Source: Oenanthe sinensis
Taxonomy: Eukaryota; Streptophyta; Magnoliopsida; Apiales; Apiaceae
NCBI GenBank assembly: GCA_028671895.1
Contig: JAPMAC010000209.1
Coordinates: 20,482,501-20,546,500 of the forward strand
Length of the DNA: 64,000 nucleotides
Direction of reading: 5' to 3'
The notes beneath the pieces are model-generated. The model worked only from the letters and a program-made list of their open reading frames with translations, did no database searches and was not told the DNA's origin. Positions 22,601 through 34,296 of the stretch are shown here, piece after piece (position 1 is the first letter of the stretch; the number at the start of each line of letters is the position of its first letter). The position numbers and the translations under genes were made by a program.

Positions 22601-25600
22601 TTATATATATATGAAGAGAGAGAGAGAGAGAGAGGGTTGAGTTCTATGGAGACAATTATTTTATTGGAGACCTTGGAGACCTATATATACTGCTTGGGAA
22701 ACAATGCAAAACATATTATTCTGCAACACATGTTCTACTCGTGTTCCGCTTGCAGAACATATATGATCTCCTAGTCTCGGATTAAAAAATTGTTCTCCAT
22801 TGAACTTTTCCCTATATATATATATATATATTATATATATATATATATATATGCATGTGTGTGTGTGAATTCATTCCTTTTCATTTACATACTTGGGATT
22901 TACAAGAGAGTGTCACCTTGTACAAATATAAAAGCTACTACAAAGAAAAAAGACCTTCAGTAGAAACTATGTAAAATTTGTTTGAAGGTTGAAAATTACT
23001 TCCTGGCTAAAATCTAAATGGATGGAACTCTCAATTGTGTGATAGATACTATCTATGAAAAATGAAACAAATATGTGGATTCACTGCATCAATGAATTTC
23101 AATTCAAATATATTGAAATCCAATTTATGTCAACTGGCTACAAAAACTTTATGTGTTCCACTATGATTTTAGATTTACAATACCATGTTCATGGTAAACG
23201 TATGACAAATCTACTAGGAAATTCTTTACAAAATCATCAGAGTGAAACATGAGATGAAAACAAAGGTCTATGGATTTTCGCCATAGGCATGTTATTCATA
23301 ATAGGATGACAACTGAGAAATAACTAGTGAGATTAGAAAGAAAATTAATATCTAACTTCATCAGAAACAAGAATACATCAGTAATTTAAAACAAGGAATG
23401 CACCATACATACAAGATATAATTAGAAGGGAAAGAGAAATAAGCATCCAAAATGCAACACTAACAACTTATGAAGGCATACATCTTCCACGGCTTTAAAG
23501 TGCATATCCATTGACCCTTGTGTACTTGTAAGTTGAAAGTTTTTTGCATATTTTGTAGATGCACATTAAGTACCAAAATTACGGACAAAACAAATTCCAA
23601 AATATCTAAGATCAGACGTCAGATTCCTTTTCCTTTTATTGGACATATTCTTGCAATTTTAAGGGGTTAATAAAAAAAACTATTAAGGTATTTATACAAA
23701 AGATGATAGTTTCACTTAAAGAAGGTAGTCACTCTGCACTTTACGTATTTCTACGGACAAAAAGAAACAATAAAATATAAGAAGACAATTTAATTTAAAT
23801 CCTAGAGCGGATTTTATCCGCTTATTCCTCACTTTGATAGTTTAGTTGAACACAAGTGGAAATTTTCTATGCTTCCTTTGTCAACGCTTGTACAGATCCT
23901 AACTTGGAAACCAAGCTTGTGTTATGGAAAAATAAGATAAAATGCATAATAGACAAACCTCGACTTTCTGAAGCTCGCTCAGTAGAGATTCTGATGGGTT
24001 TGTAATTGTAAGGACTATATGAGAGCGCTGACAATCAAAAAGAAATAGCCATTATTACATCCAAGTCAATGGAATACACAAAACATACAAAGTAAATACG
24101 ATATGACAATTATGCACTCACATAAGTATCAACAATTTTCTGGAGTTCTAACTGTGCTTTTCCCAGCATCTGCAACACACCTCCTGCATAAATTTAAAAA
24201 TCAGTCACCACTATCTTTTTTTGTTCATTCAGTCACCACTAGCTTTGAGTTCACACTTAATCAAGGTTGTGACTGTCAAAAAGTTACAACTTGGAAGAAA
24301 ATTTGTTTTTACTAGCTAAACAAAACACTGTCACTCCCTAACTCGCTCATTTATATGCACAATCTTGCTCAAATCACTAAATAACTACCACATGTGCAGA
24401 TATCAGCACATCAGGTCACAGTATTAATACTATTATAAAGTATTGGTGACGCCCAATGATCATCCCATTAAAGTGCGTCTGATTTTTATAAATTTATAGT
24501 TTGATACACTCATGATACAATGAAAAAATACTTTCAATTTTGGTTCAGAGACGAACACACTACATACACCCCACCGCAAAAGCAATGTGGAATTATTTTT
24601 ATGATATTTAAGAGAACAGCCGGTACAAATCTTAGATCAGAACATCACGAATTTTCATTTTGTTTATTACTTCTAATGATATAGATTCTAAATACTTTGC
24701 TGTGAATCTCGTATTAGAAAACAAAATATATGTAATTACAACGTTTCAAGTGCTGCACTTGACTTCGTACATGTCCAGTCCTAGAGTTGAGAGTTTAGAC
24801 GAACTTGACAAAACCAAACCATAGCTTGCATACTTCGTATGGATCCTCAACACTTTCTGGAGCACCTAGCTAATCAGATCCATGCTTTGTTGGCAATGCC
24901 TCGGCAGATAGAATTAACTTAAACATAGAGAAGGTAAGCATTTGCTTACTTAGCCAAGATGTATACTAAATGTGACATCTTGGGGCCATTATTCCGAATG
25001 ATTCTCCTGAAGGCTTGAAAGGATTAGCAATTTAGTACTGCAAGATAAAATGGTAGACCACTAGCAGAAACACGACCATAAGACCAGATCTGTTCCTAGG
25101 GCATTTTATCTTCTCTTTGAACTAAAATAGAAGGGTTAGCCAAGGCAAATTTCAGTTAACGGCCAAATTCTTTATTTTATAAATCCCTGTTTAATATCCT
25201 AAGACCATAACAGTGATCTTCCACCACTTCAGTAAATCTATAGTACACAACTACCGTGTTGGTTGTGCCAATTCTTTTTTAGTTATTTAGAGTATCAGGT
25301 TGAAAACCTTTAAGCAATCAAAACAATATTTCTTACCACTTTCTCCATAGGCACTAGACGCAGTTCTCTCCAATAAACAGGCCCCCATTTCTAGCAATGA
25401 CTCTGAAAATTCTGAAGTACAATTGCAGATAGTACAGTTATGCATCCACATTAATACAATGATTCAAAGTGGCATTTCATTTGTATGATTAATGTTCAAT
25501 ATTACAACCAAATGAAATAGAAAAGGGCAAACAAACCACAAATTTTGCATATATGTACATTCATCAAATGCATTACAGAAATAGCCAACAACTATTCTCT

Positions 25601-27581
25601 TCCCAGTTTGATTGATCACTTTTTCAGTACAAAAAAAAGACGATACAGACACCAAAAACAATGAAAATCTCAGTGTTGTTGTGTATGAAGTATGAACCTA
25701 TTGCAATTGTTCCAATGTGTATTTGAAAGGAAATTTTTAATTAATTGACCACAATATCAAACTTTTATAAACTAAGAAATGAATCATCTTTATAAAATGA
25801 TCTACACTGTTGTTCATGTTTGTGAAATGATAGCTAGAATGGTCTTGTACCATTTAATACTTATATATAAGACTACAATTAAATAAAATGCTAGGGAATG
25901 ATTTCCTAGGGAAGCGTCTACACTCTAAATGCATGAGAATCGATATATTAGTATTACCATATGCACTGTTAGCTGTTGCCGCAGCTGCAGATAGTAAGTC
26001 ATCATAGAAACTTCTCATCTCTTGCATATCCTGCCAAAATACAAAAATAATATATTGTACATAATATGTGTCCAGTCATAGAGTATAAACAATGAGAGGA
26101 ATGAAAATAAGTGATGTAGGACAAATTTAATGAAAAAGAAATAATTGGAAACTAATGACGAAAGCAATTAATGCTATAGGTTTCCGTGCCTATGAGTAAG
26201 ACAGAAACTAACTACTACCCCTAGGGTTTCTCATTTCTCAACATCAGAAGAGAACATGCATTGATCTCGAAGAGTGATTCATATTCAATAATTCAAATCT
26301 TTAAGCACAAACAGGCAATCAAATGCCTTAACTAGGACTCAAATCCTAATATAATAACCTAATATACTATAACCCGCAAACACTTGGGCTTATAACCCGA
26401 ATGCAGTTAATCATTAATGACTTTTATATTAAAATTTATATAAACTTACAGGTTTTATAATTATATTATTTTTACATTTTTTGAAACAAATGTATATATA
26501 AATTTTTGTAAATAAAATATCTGTTTTTTGTATATATATTACACTGTTTTTTGTAGTTACCAAATATCGAACCCGAGACCTATCATATACCTTTATTAGC
26601 ATTAATAAAAAAATATGGGTTTCTTGTGTGGTTGCCAGGGTTTAGTCTTTCTTAGCACAAACTTCACAAACTGTAAGTCAATTAGATCTACAACTATCCA
26701 TTTATTGCTCAAATGAAAATTACAATTGATATGCAAACTAAACTCATCACAACCTTCCATATTTATGATTTCATTTGAAGATTTCGTAAATTTTACAATT
26801 ATGACGAGTGACAACAAAAAAATGTTCAAAAAAAATCATATTCTCTCAGAAGAAAGTTTCTAAAAAGCTGATGATTTCGATACCAAGATAAGACACGAGT
26901 TATATGTTCGAATCTATTAAATACGAAAAAGGTCAAGTTTGCATCTTTTCTTTAATAACCTAGACACAGAGAAACTCATTCAGTTTCAGTTTTTTCCTCT
27001 CTCGTACTTCTTTCCTCACACTAAAAATTTCAAACCAGAGAACACAACATAAGTTTGTGACAAACCCCACAACATCAAACAAGTTGCTTATTATAATCCT
27101 GCAGCATTGCTTCTAAATATAATCCAAGTACAATAATTCCGATAAATTGTTTAATATAATCCTTCAGCATTGCTTCTAAATTATTACAAGTGACATCTAA
27201 GTTGTTTCTCGAGACGAACCTACAGTTGAGTCAGACTGTCAACTTATTTAAATCAAATAGTCAATCAAAACCAAACCCTAGCACACATATAACTCCAATT
27301 TTTATGCAAATTAAGAAGTAGAGATACAAAATAAAAACATAAAAGAAGTCCCGGTTCTGGTTCGACTCTGGCTCTGCCCGAGAATAACACATGCTCATTT
27401 ACAAGGGTACAAGCCTAATCAGTCAATATATATTATATATACACGTACATATAGCAAAATATACCTTAGTAGCCTGAGCAAGCTCATTATCTAACGGAGC
27501 AAAAGATTGCTGAAATATTTTCTCCTCCGTTTCGCTTTTGTTGAGTGCGAGTTTTTTAATCTTCTCTAAAGACGACTTCAT
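19650..27581 (-). CDS. BAR-domain protein with Pro/Ser-rich tail (At2g33490-like), 10 exons, 612 aa
   Basis: Exons (minus strand, 5' to 3'): 27581-27465, 26030-25958, 25411-25337, 24183-24122, 24027-23959, 22401-22373, 22301-22094, 21991-21770, 21457-21404, 20579-19650. All introns are GT-AG and phases join, giving 1839 nt and 612 residues. Residues about 1-215 form a helical BAR-type region (NELAQATKDM, AAAATANSAYEFSESL, SLLTQAARHHTAQ), which in this family shapes or senses curved membranes as a dimer. Residues about 290-612 are disordered, rich in Ser and Pro (LPTYVLPTPAP, ITELHELPRPP, SFSIPSSSF), the part that gave such proteins the label hydroxyproline-rich glycoprotein; no signal peptide is present, so a cytosolic membrane-associated role is likelier than a wall protein. 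The start at 27581 is preferred over an in-frame ATG at 27662 because MKSSLEKIKKL matches the family. No break is visible. Confidence 0.93.
22616..22852. mobile_element. Mutator-type miniature element in intron 5
   Basis: GGGTTGAGTTCTATGGAGAC (from 22636) and the reverse complement of the sequence ending at about 22814 (GGGAAAAGTTCAATGGAGAA) are imperfect terminal inverted repeats of about 40 bp around 180 bp of sequence. It is flanked by a (GA)n tract on the left and (TA)n on the right, which hides any target duplication. The termini resemble plant MULE-derived MITEs. It lies in an intron (22402-23958) of the BAR-domain gene. Confidence 0.55.
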
Positions 27582-29139
27582 TTCAAAATTAAAGTTATGA
27601 TAACTCGGTGTGTGTGTGTATGTGTGTGTATCGGGTTTAAACAGGAGAGAATGAGAAGACACTGGAAGTCGGTGCCCTCATTTTTTTTGTTACGAGATCG
27701 ACAACGAAGGGGAAATGTGAGGGAGCGAACAAAAATTGTACTCATTACTGTGGGCCCTAGCTTTCGTCAGTAGGCCCACTTGGGAATTTTGATGAATTTA
27801 ATTGTGATTCTGTTGCTTAGGGCCCCGTATGTTCTTGCTTCGAAACTACAAATTTTGGCCCAAACATTGATGTTAAATGTCCCAATTCAAATTCTAATTT
27901 TATGGACGGTTTTTCAATTGTGTGTCCATTAAGATCTACTTTATGTTGAGTTGTTAAATTTTTATTGATTCCCTTATTATTAATAATAATGTTCTCCATG
28001 TATACACAAAAATCTTCATCAATCAAGATTTGAAAACTCATCAAAAAGTGGTTGTTAATGTGTGTCCATGCGCACACACTAGAAAAACCCTTTTACGAAT
28101 ATTTGATTTATTTTAATGAAATTTATTATATATTTACTATAATATATATCTAACAGCATAAGTTGAGATAATTTATTTATAATAAAAAGACAATTTTACC
28201 CATATAACCTTCTCATTAATATATATATATATATATAAGTGTTCAAGTGAGAATCTCCTTTAAAATAAAAACTTAGAACTTAGAATCATTAAAATTTTAT
28301 ATATTAATTAAATCTTAACCACTCAATTAATTATCTATATTTCACTATCCTCCCTAATATATTCAGATCTACTTTTTCTCTCTCTCTTCTATCTATTTCT
28401 TCCGCTCATCTTCTTCTCCCCCAGGCCACTATCATCGTTGTTACACCACTATTCCATTATCGTCCATCATCATCAACTACAATCATGTTTTCATGATCAT
28501 TTACGTATATACATACATCATATATTCATTCCATTTATCAACTCTAGTGAGATGTTCTTCTTCTCCGATGATGCAAAGAGAATCTAATCACATTTTCACA
28601 ATGAGAATGATTCAAGTCCGATAATTTTTATGAACAACGACTATATTATCTCATCACTTCTCTACAAACGACAATTATACCACAAGTACAATGTTCTTAT
28701 GACCACCAGTATTTTAGATCCATCATAAAATCATTACACTTACTGTCACTTGCTTAGATCTGGAAAAAATGATGATTTTCATTTAAGAAATTTAGTTATT
28801 CGCGTTTGGATTTTGGTGATTTATCATGTTTAAATTTAATGATTTATTGGATTTTCTAAAAATGTAATTGGTGGTTATTGTGAACTTAGTGATTGTGTGA
28901 CTGTGTAGGTATTAAACTTGTAAGTGATATTTTGTTAATAACTTTTATGGTGGTTACGAATTAATGATTGTGGTAATGATTGTAATTGTTGGTAACAACA
29001 TTTATACCACAACTACAATGTTCTTATGACCACCAGTATTTTAGATCCATCATAAAATCATTACACTTACTGTCACTTACTTAGATCTAGAAAAAAATGA
29101 TGATTTTTGTTAAAGAAATTTAGTGCTAAAGAAATTATA
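27582..29139. other. Upstream region of the BAR-domain gene
   Basis: The first about 100 bases upstream of the start codon include a CA/GT microsatellite (27607-27632) and probably form the 5' UTR. No clear TATA box is seen. Further out lie AT-rich intergenic DNA, a (TA)n tract near 28221-28238 and a direct duplication (28675-28797 / 29002-29124). Element C begins at 29140 and reads away from the gene. Confidence 0.6.
28675..29124. repeat. Direct duplication of about 120 bp
   Basis: 28675-28797 and 29002-29124 share about 93% identity (TATACCACAA(G/C)TACAATG ... AAGAAATTTAG), 327 bp apart. Element C is inserted 16 bases after the second copy. Confidence 0.85.
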
Positions 29140-30170
29140 TGCTGGACCAAATCAAACCTATTGTATTGAATGTACTTGTCTTGTTATAGCACATGTAGAA
29201 CTCTTGTATTAGGTTGGTGACTTAGTGCTTTTAATGTATACTTACATATTGAAGCATATTTTTATTGCAAATTCAAATGTATAATTGTAAGTCAAGAATA
29301 AAGATTGATAGAAGATTCAATTCTGGATCATGAATCAAGCATGAGAAGACTTCATCAAATAAAGAATTGCAGGATGGAAAACCTTCTAAGTCAAGTGTTC
29401 GATCGAGAAGGCACCCTAGTAGAGAAGTCATATGTGAAACTAGTAGAGAAGTCTCAAAACACTCATTAGCTCAGTATTCGATCGAGAAGTGTATAGAAAT
29501 GTTCAATTGAAAAGTCAAGAATATGAAGTCATTCGAGAAGTGTGAAAATGACATACATTCGAGAAGTCTAGTAAAGCAAATTGAGAAGTAAGTTGTTTAA
29601 AAAATTGAGAAGTATGAGCAACGGGACCAGTCGAGAATTCTATGGTAATGGAACATTCGAGAAGTCTAGCTCATTCGAGAAATAATCAAGCCATAATCAA
29701 TCGAGAAGTCTGGTCATTCGAGAAGTAACAAGTCAAAAGGCTGATTGAGAAGTCTCAAAAGTACTCGATCGAGAAGTCTATTTTATGACTTCTCAAAGTT
29801 CTATAAGGTTGAGTATTCGATTGATTCAATGAGCTATTTTCAAGGAAATTTATAGAAGAATAAGACAAGTAATTTAAAGCATTGTCATGATCAGGTCAGT
29901 CAAACCTGTGAAGATAATGACAAGTCTACAATGAAGCTTAAAAATAAAATAAAATAAGATAGTAGGAAGAAAACATAATGGAGAATACTGTCAAGTCATA
30001 GAACTTAGCTAGAAATAGATTGTGTACAATGTAAAGTAGTTTTATCTATTTCTAGTTATAGAAAAACAGACCGTGAAAGCATGTGCACTCGAGACATGCT
30101 ATCTATTTAGTAAGTGTGCACAGCTTCACAAGTTTGGTGTGTTGAATAGTTTTCATACCTTGTTTTCTTT
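29140..30170 (+). repeat. Truncated 5' LTR of element C
   Basis: Aligns with 42740-43710 of the 3' LTR up to CATACCTTGTTTTCTTT, then stops; the last 256 bp of the LTR are missing together with the primer binding site. It has 16-17 TCGAGAAGTC-type motifs (29398-29800), then a TATA-like TATAAGG at 29802. Confidence 0.88.
29398..29800. repeat. TCGAGAAGTC motif array in 5' LTR C
   Basis: About 16 copies of (A/G)TTCGAGAAGTC and close variants (GATCGAGAAGT, ATTGAGAAGTC, GTAGAGAAGTC) in 400 bp. The 3' LTR has the matching array at 42999-43335. Confidence 0.85.
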
Positions 30171-30179
30171 CAAAATCTT

Positions 30180-31098
30180 ATCAAAACTCCTCTGTAGTAC
30201 TACAAGAGTTTCATGAGAAACACCAGGAAAATTCTAAGGTTAGAGTTGGGTTTGACTATGTTTTATCGCGGAATTAGACCTGCTATTAACTACACTCTTA
30301 AAAAGAAAAAGTTTATGACAACAAAAGGCAAGAAAACTGAAGTTCTTGGTAATCCTCATATTTTGAAAAATGTTAAGGCTCCAATTTTTAAGAAAGCAAC
30401 TGATGAGTTTGATGAAGTCAGTATGGTCATCAAACATTAGTTCAATGATGAGGATGAACAAAAGGCTAAAAGTGATGTGCCTTATGTTGAAATAGAAGAA
30501 CAAGCAGTTAAGGCCAAGTCCACCTCTATTAAACTTGAAAAAAATGAAAATGTCCAAAAAAATGACATCATGCATGTTAAAAAGAAAAAGGAAAATAGAA
30601 ATGGCAAAATAGGCATTAATAAACACCCCAATTATGCACCTGTTCACAATGCTCCTAGGAAGATTTGTAAGAACTGTGGTTTAACAAATCACCTTACTCA
30701 TGTGTGCAAGAAACATGTTATTAATAATGCTGAATTTTTTTGTGGTTATGTTAAACCTTTAATGCATGATAATCATAAATTTTGTGACAAATTTGATTGT
30801 ACGTCATGCAACCTGAATATTATAAGTACTTGTTTTAAGGATGCATCAGTCAAAATGTAAACAACAAAACTATTAGACCTAAATCTGCTAGTCCAATTAA
30901 AGGAAGAAAACATTCCATGTCACCTAGAAATGCATCTACTTCAAGTAGTACCAACCAAACTAGAACTGAAAATTAGAAAAAACAAAATTGTGCATGACAG
31001 AATGACTAGGACTGCTAAAAAAGAAAATAACAGTTATGTAACTAAGCAAAAAGGACCCAATCTAGTTTGGGTATCAAAGAAAACTTGATACTATTTTG
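30180..31098 (+). pseudogene. Gag C-terminal spacer of element C, decayed
   Basis: Lys-rich coding remnants at 30213-30440 and 30477-30860 in one interrupted frame. They contain a Cys/His-rich patch (CKNCGLTNHLTHVCKKH near 30668-30720, then CDKFDCTSCN), the second metal-binding region seen near the gag-pol border of Sirevirus-like elements. The frame ends in GPNLVWVSKKT then TGA at 31087-31089. The capsid part of gag is deleted. Confidence 0.7.
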
Positions 31099-31373
31099 AT
31101 TACAGGGCACATGTAAGAAGAAAAAGGGTATGTGGATCTTGGACAGTGGATGCTCAAGATGTATGACTGGTGACAAAGCCATACTGTCACAATTCAAGGA
31201 AGAGGCTAGCCCAATGGTGACCTTTGGAGACAATAACATTGGTTTCACTATGGGATATGGCAAATTGATTCATGGAAATGTTGTCATTGAAGATGCAGCT
31301 TTGGTAAATGATTTGAAGCACAATTTATTGAGCATCACTCAATTCTGCAACAAAGACTTGATGGTGTAGTTTG
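31099..31373 (+). pseudogene. Protease region of element C pol, cut by insertion
   Basis: Open from the AG at 31104-31105 (GTCKKKKGMWILDSGCSRCM...). WILDSG holds the retropepsin Asp; the following sequence KAILSQF...VTFGDN...GYGKL...HNLLSITQFC matches the protease of element E. A stop near 31367 and the insertion at 31374 end it. It resumes at 34297 with the pre-integrase region. Confidence 0.8.
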
Positions 31374-32161
31374 TGTTGGGATTCGGGCACAAAGCTTTCC
31401 TTATGATGATTATAGAGGTCCAGAAGCGATGAATCACAGTAGCCCTTTCACAAAGATCTGCTCTCTATCGGTATCCACACGAACGTCGTATCGTCTAACA
31501 ATCACCGGAGTTAGGTACTAGCCTTTTTCTGCCTCTTTGTCTCTCTCTTTCTCTAGCCTCTCGAAAACGTAGAGCTGCTAGGGTTTTTTTCAAAAACGAA
31601 ATTATAAAACTGTAACCCCAAACTATACATCTTTATGTATATATAGGGGAGAGAGGAAATTGGGCCAAAACCTTAATCTGATTGGACCTTTTAAAACCCA
31701 TTCAGATTTTGGATTTATATTATTATTAAAGCATGCATCATTAGCTATTCTACACTAACATTCATACATCAATATATAAAGTGCAGTATGTAAACGTGCT
31801 TGGTTATGGCCCCTTTCTAATGTGATCCTTTCGAGCTAATGAAAGGATCAAGGTCAATCTATGGTGATAAAATATAAATACAATTACATGTCTTCATTCT
31901 TCTTGTATCCATGGGCTCCTACTCCTCTTATTGGATCATCCTTCAGTCTTCAAGTACATTACATGGAATAATTGAATACAACTTATACTAATGTACTTAC
32001 ATAAGAAAACTCAAGTTACATTCGAGGTTAAACAATTACAAGAATGAAGAAAATGATATGCAAGTCGTATTTATAAAACCAAAACCAAAACCATTACTCT
32101 GGGGGTCTAAAGGCCATAACCAGCACCATGCTCAAGTACACAAAAAGAACATGAAAAATAT

Positions 32162-32268
32162 TGCGGGGGTCCGGAGCGGCAGCCCCCGGGCGGGGTCCGG
32201 AGGCGGCAGCCCCCGGGCGGGGTCCGGGGCGGCAGCCCAGGGCGGGGTCTAGGTGCGGCAGCCCCCAG
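32162..32268. repeat. GC-rich 26-27-bp tandem repeat
   Basis: About four units of GCGGGGTCCGGAGGCGGCAG followed by CCCCCGG, in otherwise AT-rich DNA. It lies in the internal region of the short LTR element. Open frames across it (32058-32252 plus, 32107-32379 minus) are by-products of the repeat. Confidence 0.85.
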
Positions 32269-32764
32269 CTGGGGTCGAGCTGCCAGGTCGGCTTGGAATT
32301 TTCTGGATTCGAAGACCAGTCCTATTAAGAAATCATCAATTTCTGAACTACAGATCATACCTGTTAGTCTTTTCCCCACTGCATCTTATACAGTTTCAGA
32401 AGCATGTATCATATACATACTGATCATATCCCAGTTAACAGATCATGTCCAACAGAATCTGTCCACCAGTTTATATCACTATACAAACTGACCCTCATGC
32501 ATAATATATATACAAATCGCAATAAGGCATATAAATCAGTCATGGCCAATCATTAACATGCTAGTATCATCATCTATGTAATCATCATATGAATAACTAG
32601 ATACACATTATGTAACAGTTTTAATCAGACATCAACATGACAACATGCATATTAAATCTCATACAAAGGCAGTATCAATATACATGCATGGCAGATCATA
32701 TACACACTGGAATATATTGAAAAACTGTTAAACACGTAACCGAATCATCTTATTTATACACGTA

Positions 32765-32776
32765 GGTCTGATACCA
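32765..32776 (-). promoter_or_regulatory. Primer binding site of the short LTR element
   Basis: On the minus strand TGGTATCAGACC starts two bases after the LTR end CCCAACA. This is complementary to the 3' end of plant initiator tRNA-Met apart from one or two bases and fixes the element's orientation. Confidence 0.8.
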
Positions 32777-34296
32777 TTGTTGGGATTCGGGCACATATAC
32801 GCAGCGAAATTACGCTAAATAATAAAAAATAACGAATCCCAAACGCAGGATCCGTGTCTAATTGACGGATGATTATGGAGAATAGGATGTGTACTTTATT
32901 AAAGCTTTCCTTATGATGATTATAGAGGTCCAGAAGCGATGAATCACAGCAGCCCTTCATAGAAATCTGCTCTCTATCGGTATCCACACGAACGTCGTAT
33001 CGTCTAACGATCACCGGAGTTAGGTACTAGCCTGTTTCTGCTTCTTTGTCTCTCTCTTTCTCTAGCCTATCAGAAATGTAGAACTGCTATGGTTTTATTA
33101 AAAATGAATTATCTCAACCGTTACCCTAAACTATACATCTTTATGTATATATAGGGGAGAAAGGGACTTGGGCCAAAACCCTAATCTGATTGGACCTTTT
33201 AAAACCCATTCAGATTTCGAATTTATATTATTATTAAATTTGAATTCTAATATGTATATAATTAGTCAAGTCTCATAAAATTAATTAAATAAATTAATTC
33301 GAATTAATAATAATAACAGTATTTAAATTCATAATTTAAATAACACTCCGTTTAAACGTTCTTTGTGTGTGACCCTTTAGGTTATTATTACGTTGGCAAT
33401 AATTCTATTTTCTAATAATAAAATTATAAACAATGAGCGGCATCTAGTAATACATCATTGTTACCCAAATAATAATAATAATTGGTGATTCAAATAAACC
33501 TTTCATGAATAATGTACAATGTAATATAATCCCTTTAACCTTATATTATAGATCAAACTCGAGGCATGTATTGTGTCATCCTCTTCAACGTTTAATCCTG
33601 GTTTCCTTGATCAATGAGTAGACTATTAATCAAATCAACATTTGAGCATGGCCATGCATTTCATAGTCTCACTCAATCAAGAGGCCAATAATATCACTCC
33701 TAAAATAGGAGGGTTAAATCATATATCTATCATTCATATTTCTCATACGATTCATAGCTTACCCAATGTCCACCTTTATCATTACCCAGTTAAAGGTAAC
33801 TTTGAGTGTAATCAAAGTATATTAATTATCGTATAAAAATATAATGATTTCAAGTCAAAGGATCAATACATCATTATCACAGTGAGAATTTCTTATGACA
33901 CTTATTAACATATAGATTCTCACAGCGGGTCTGTCCAGTGTCATGTATTGAGACATGTACTTATGTTCTTGACTTTAGTATCACCATACCTATAACCAAT
34001 GAGATGTGGTCATCAGTCAACAAACATGCTAGTCTTATTGCATTATTATTGTCCTTAAATAATAATACTCGACTAGGGACTTTTAGGAATATAATACTGT
34101 TCATATAATCTCATTTTTAAGTCGCATATTTAAAGATACATAATTCGCATTAATATTCCAAGGACATTTATTATACTTTCAATTTATAACGCAGTAAATA
34201 AAGACATAATAAATATTAATTAAATAATCAAGTAAACATAATCTTTAATTATTTATCATAAAGTATTGTCTCTAGGACACCAACACTAACAGTTTG

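Larger units (their letters stand above)
31374..34291 (-). mobile_element. Short non-coding LTR element (LARD/TRIM-like) nested in element C
   Basis: Flanked by GTTTG (31369-31373 and 34292-34296). Read on the minus strand: 5' LTR 34291-32779 (1513 bp, TGTTAGTGTTGG to CCCAACA), primer site TGGTATCAGACC (32776-32765), about 1.04 kb internal DNA without coding capacity but with a GC-rich tandem repeat, then a shortened 3' LTR (about 31730-31374), which has lost about 1 kb of U3 and an internal block of about 110 bp. With no gag or pol it would depend on other elements for movement. A solo LTR of the same family is at 45782-47323. Confidence 0.88.

Noticed and set aside
27582..27662. Upstream in-frame ATG that would add 27 residues to the BAR-domain protein
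   Set aside because: The extra residues come from a CA microsatellite, and the family starts at MKSSLEK-like sequence, so 27581 is the better start.
28238..28480. Possible Mutator-type MITE (GTTCAAGTGAGAATCTCCTTT start)
   Set aside because: The left end resembles known MITE ends, but no matching inverted end or target duplication was found.
29398..29800. CRISPR-like array
   Set aside because: Units are short (about 10 bp), variable and irregularly spaced, inside a plant LTR.
32058..32379. Overlapping Pro/Arg/Gly-rich ORFs on both strands
   Set aside because: They are translations of the GC-rich tandem repeat inside a non-coding LTR element.
32765..32776. Possible tRNA-Met piece
   Set aside because: It is only the 12-base primer binding site next to an LTR; no cloverleaf is present. 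No tRNA or rRNA gene was recognised anywhere in the window.
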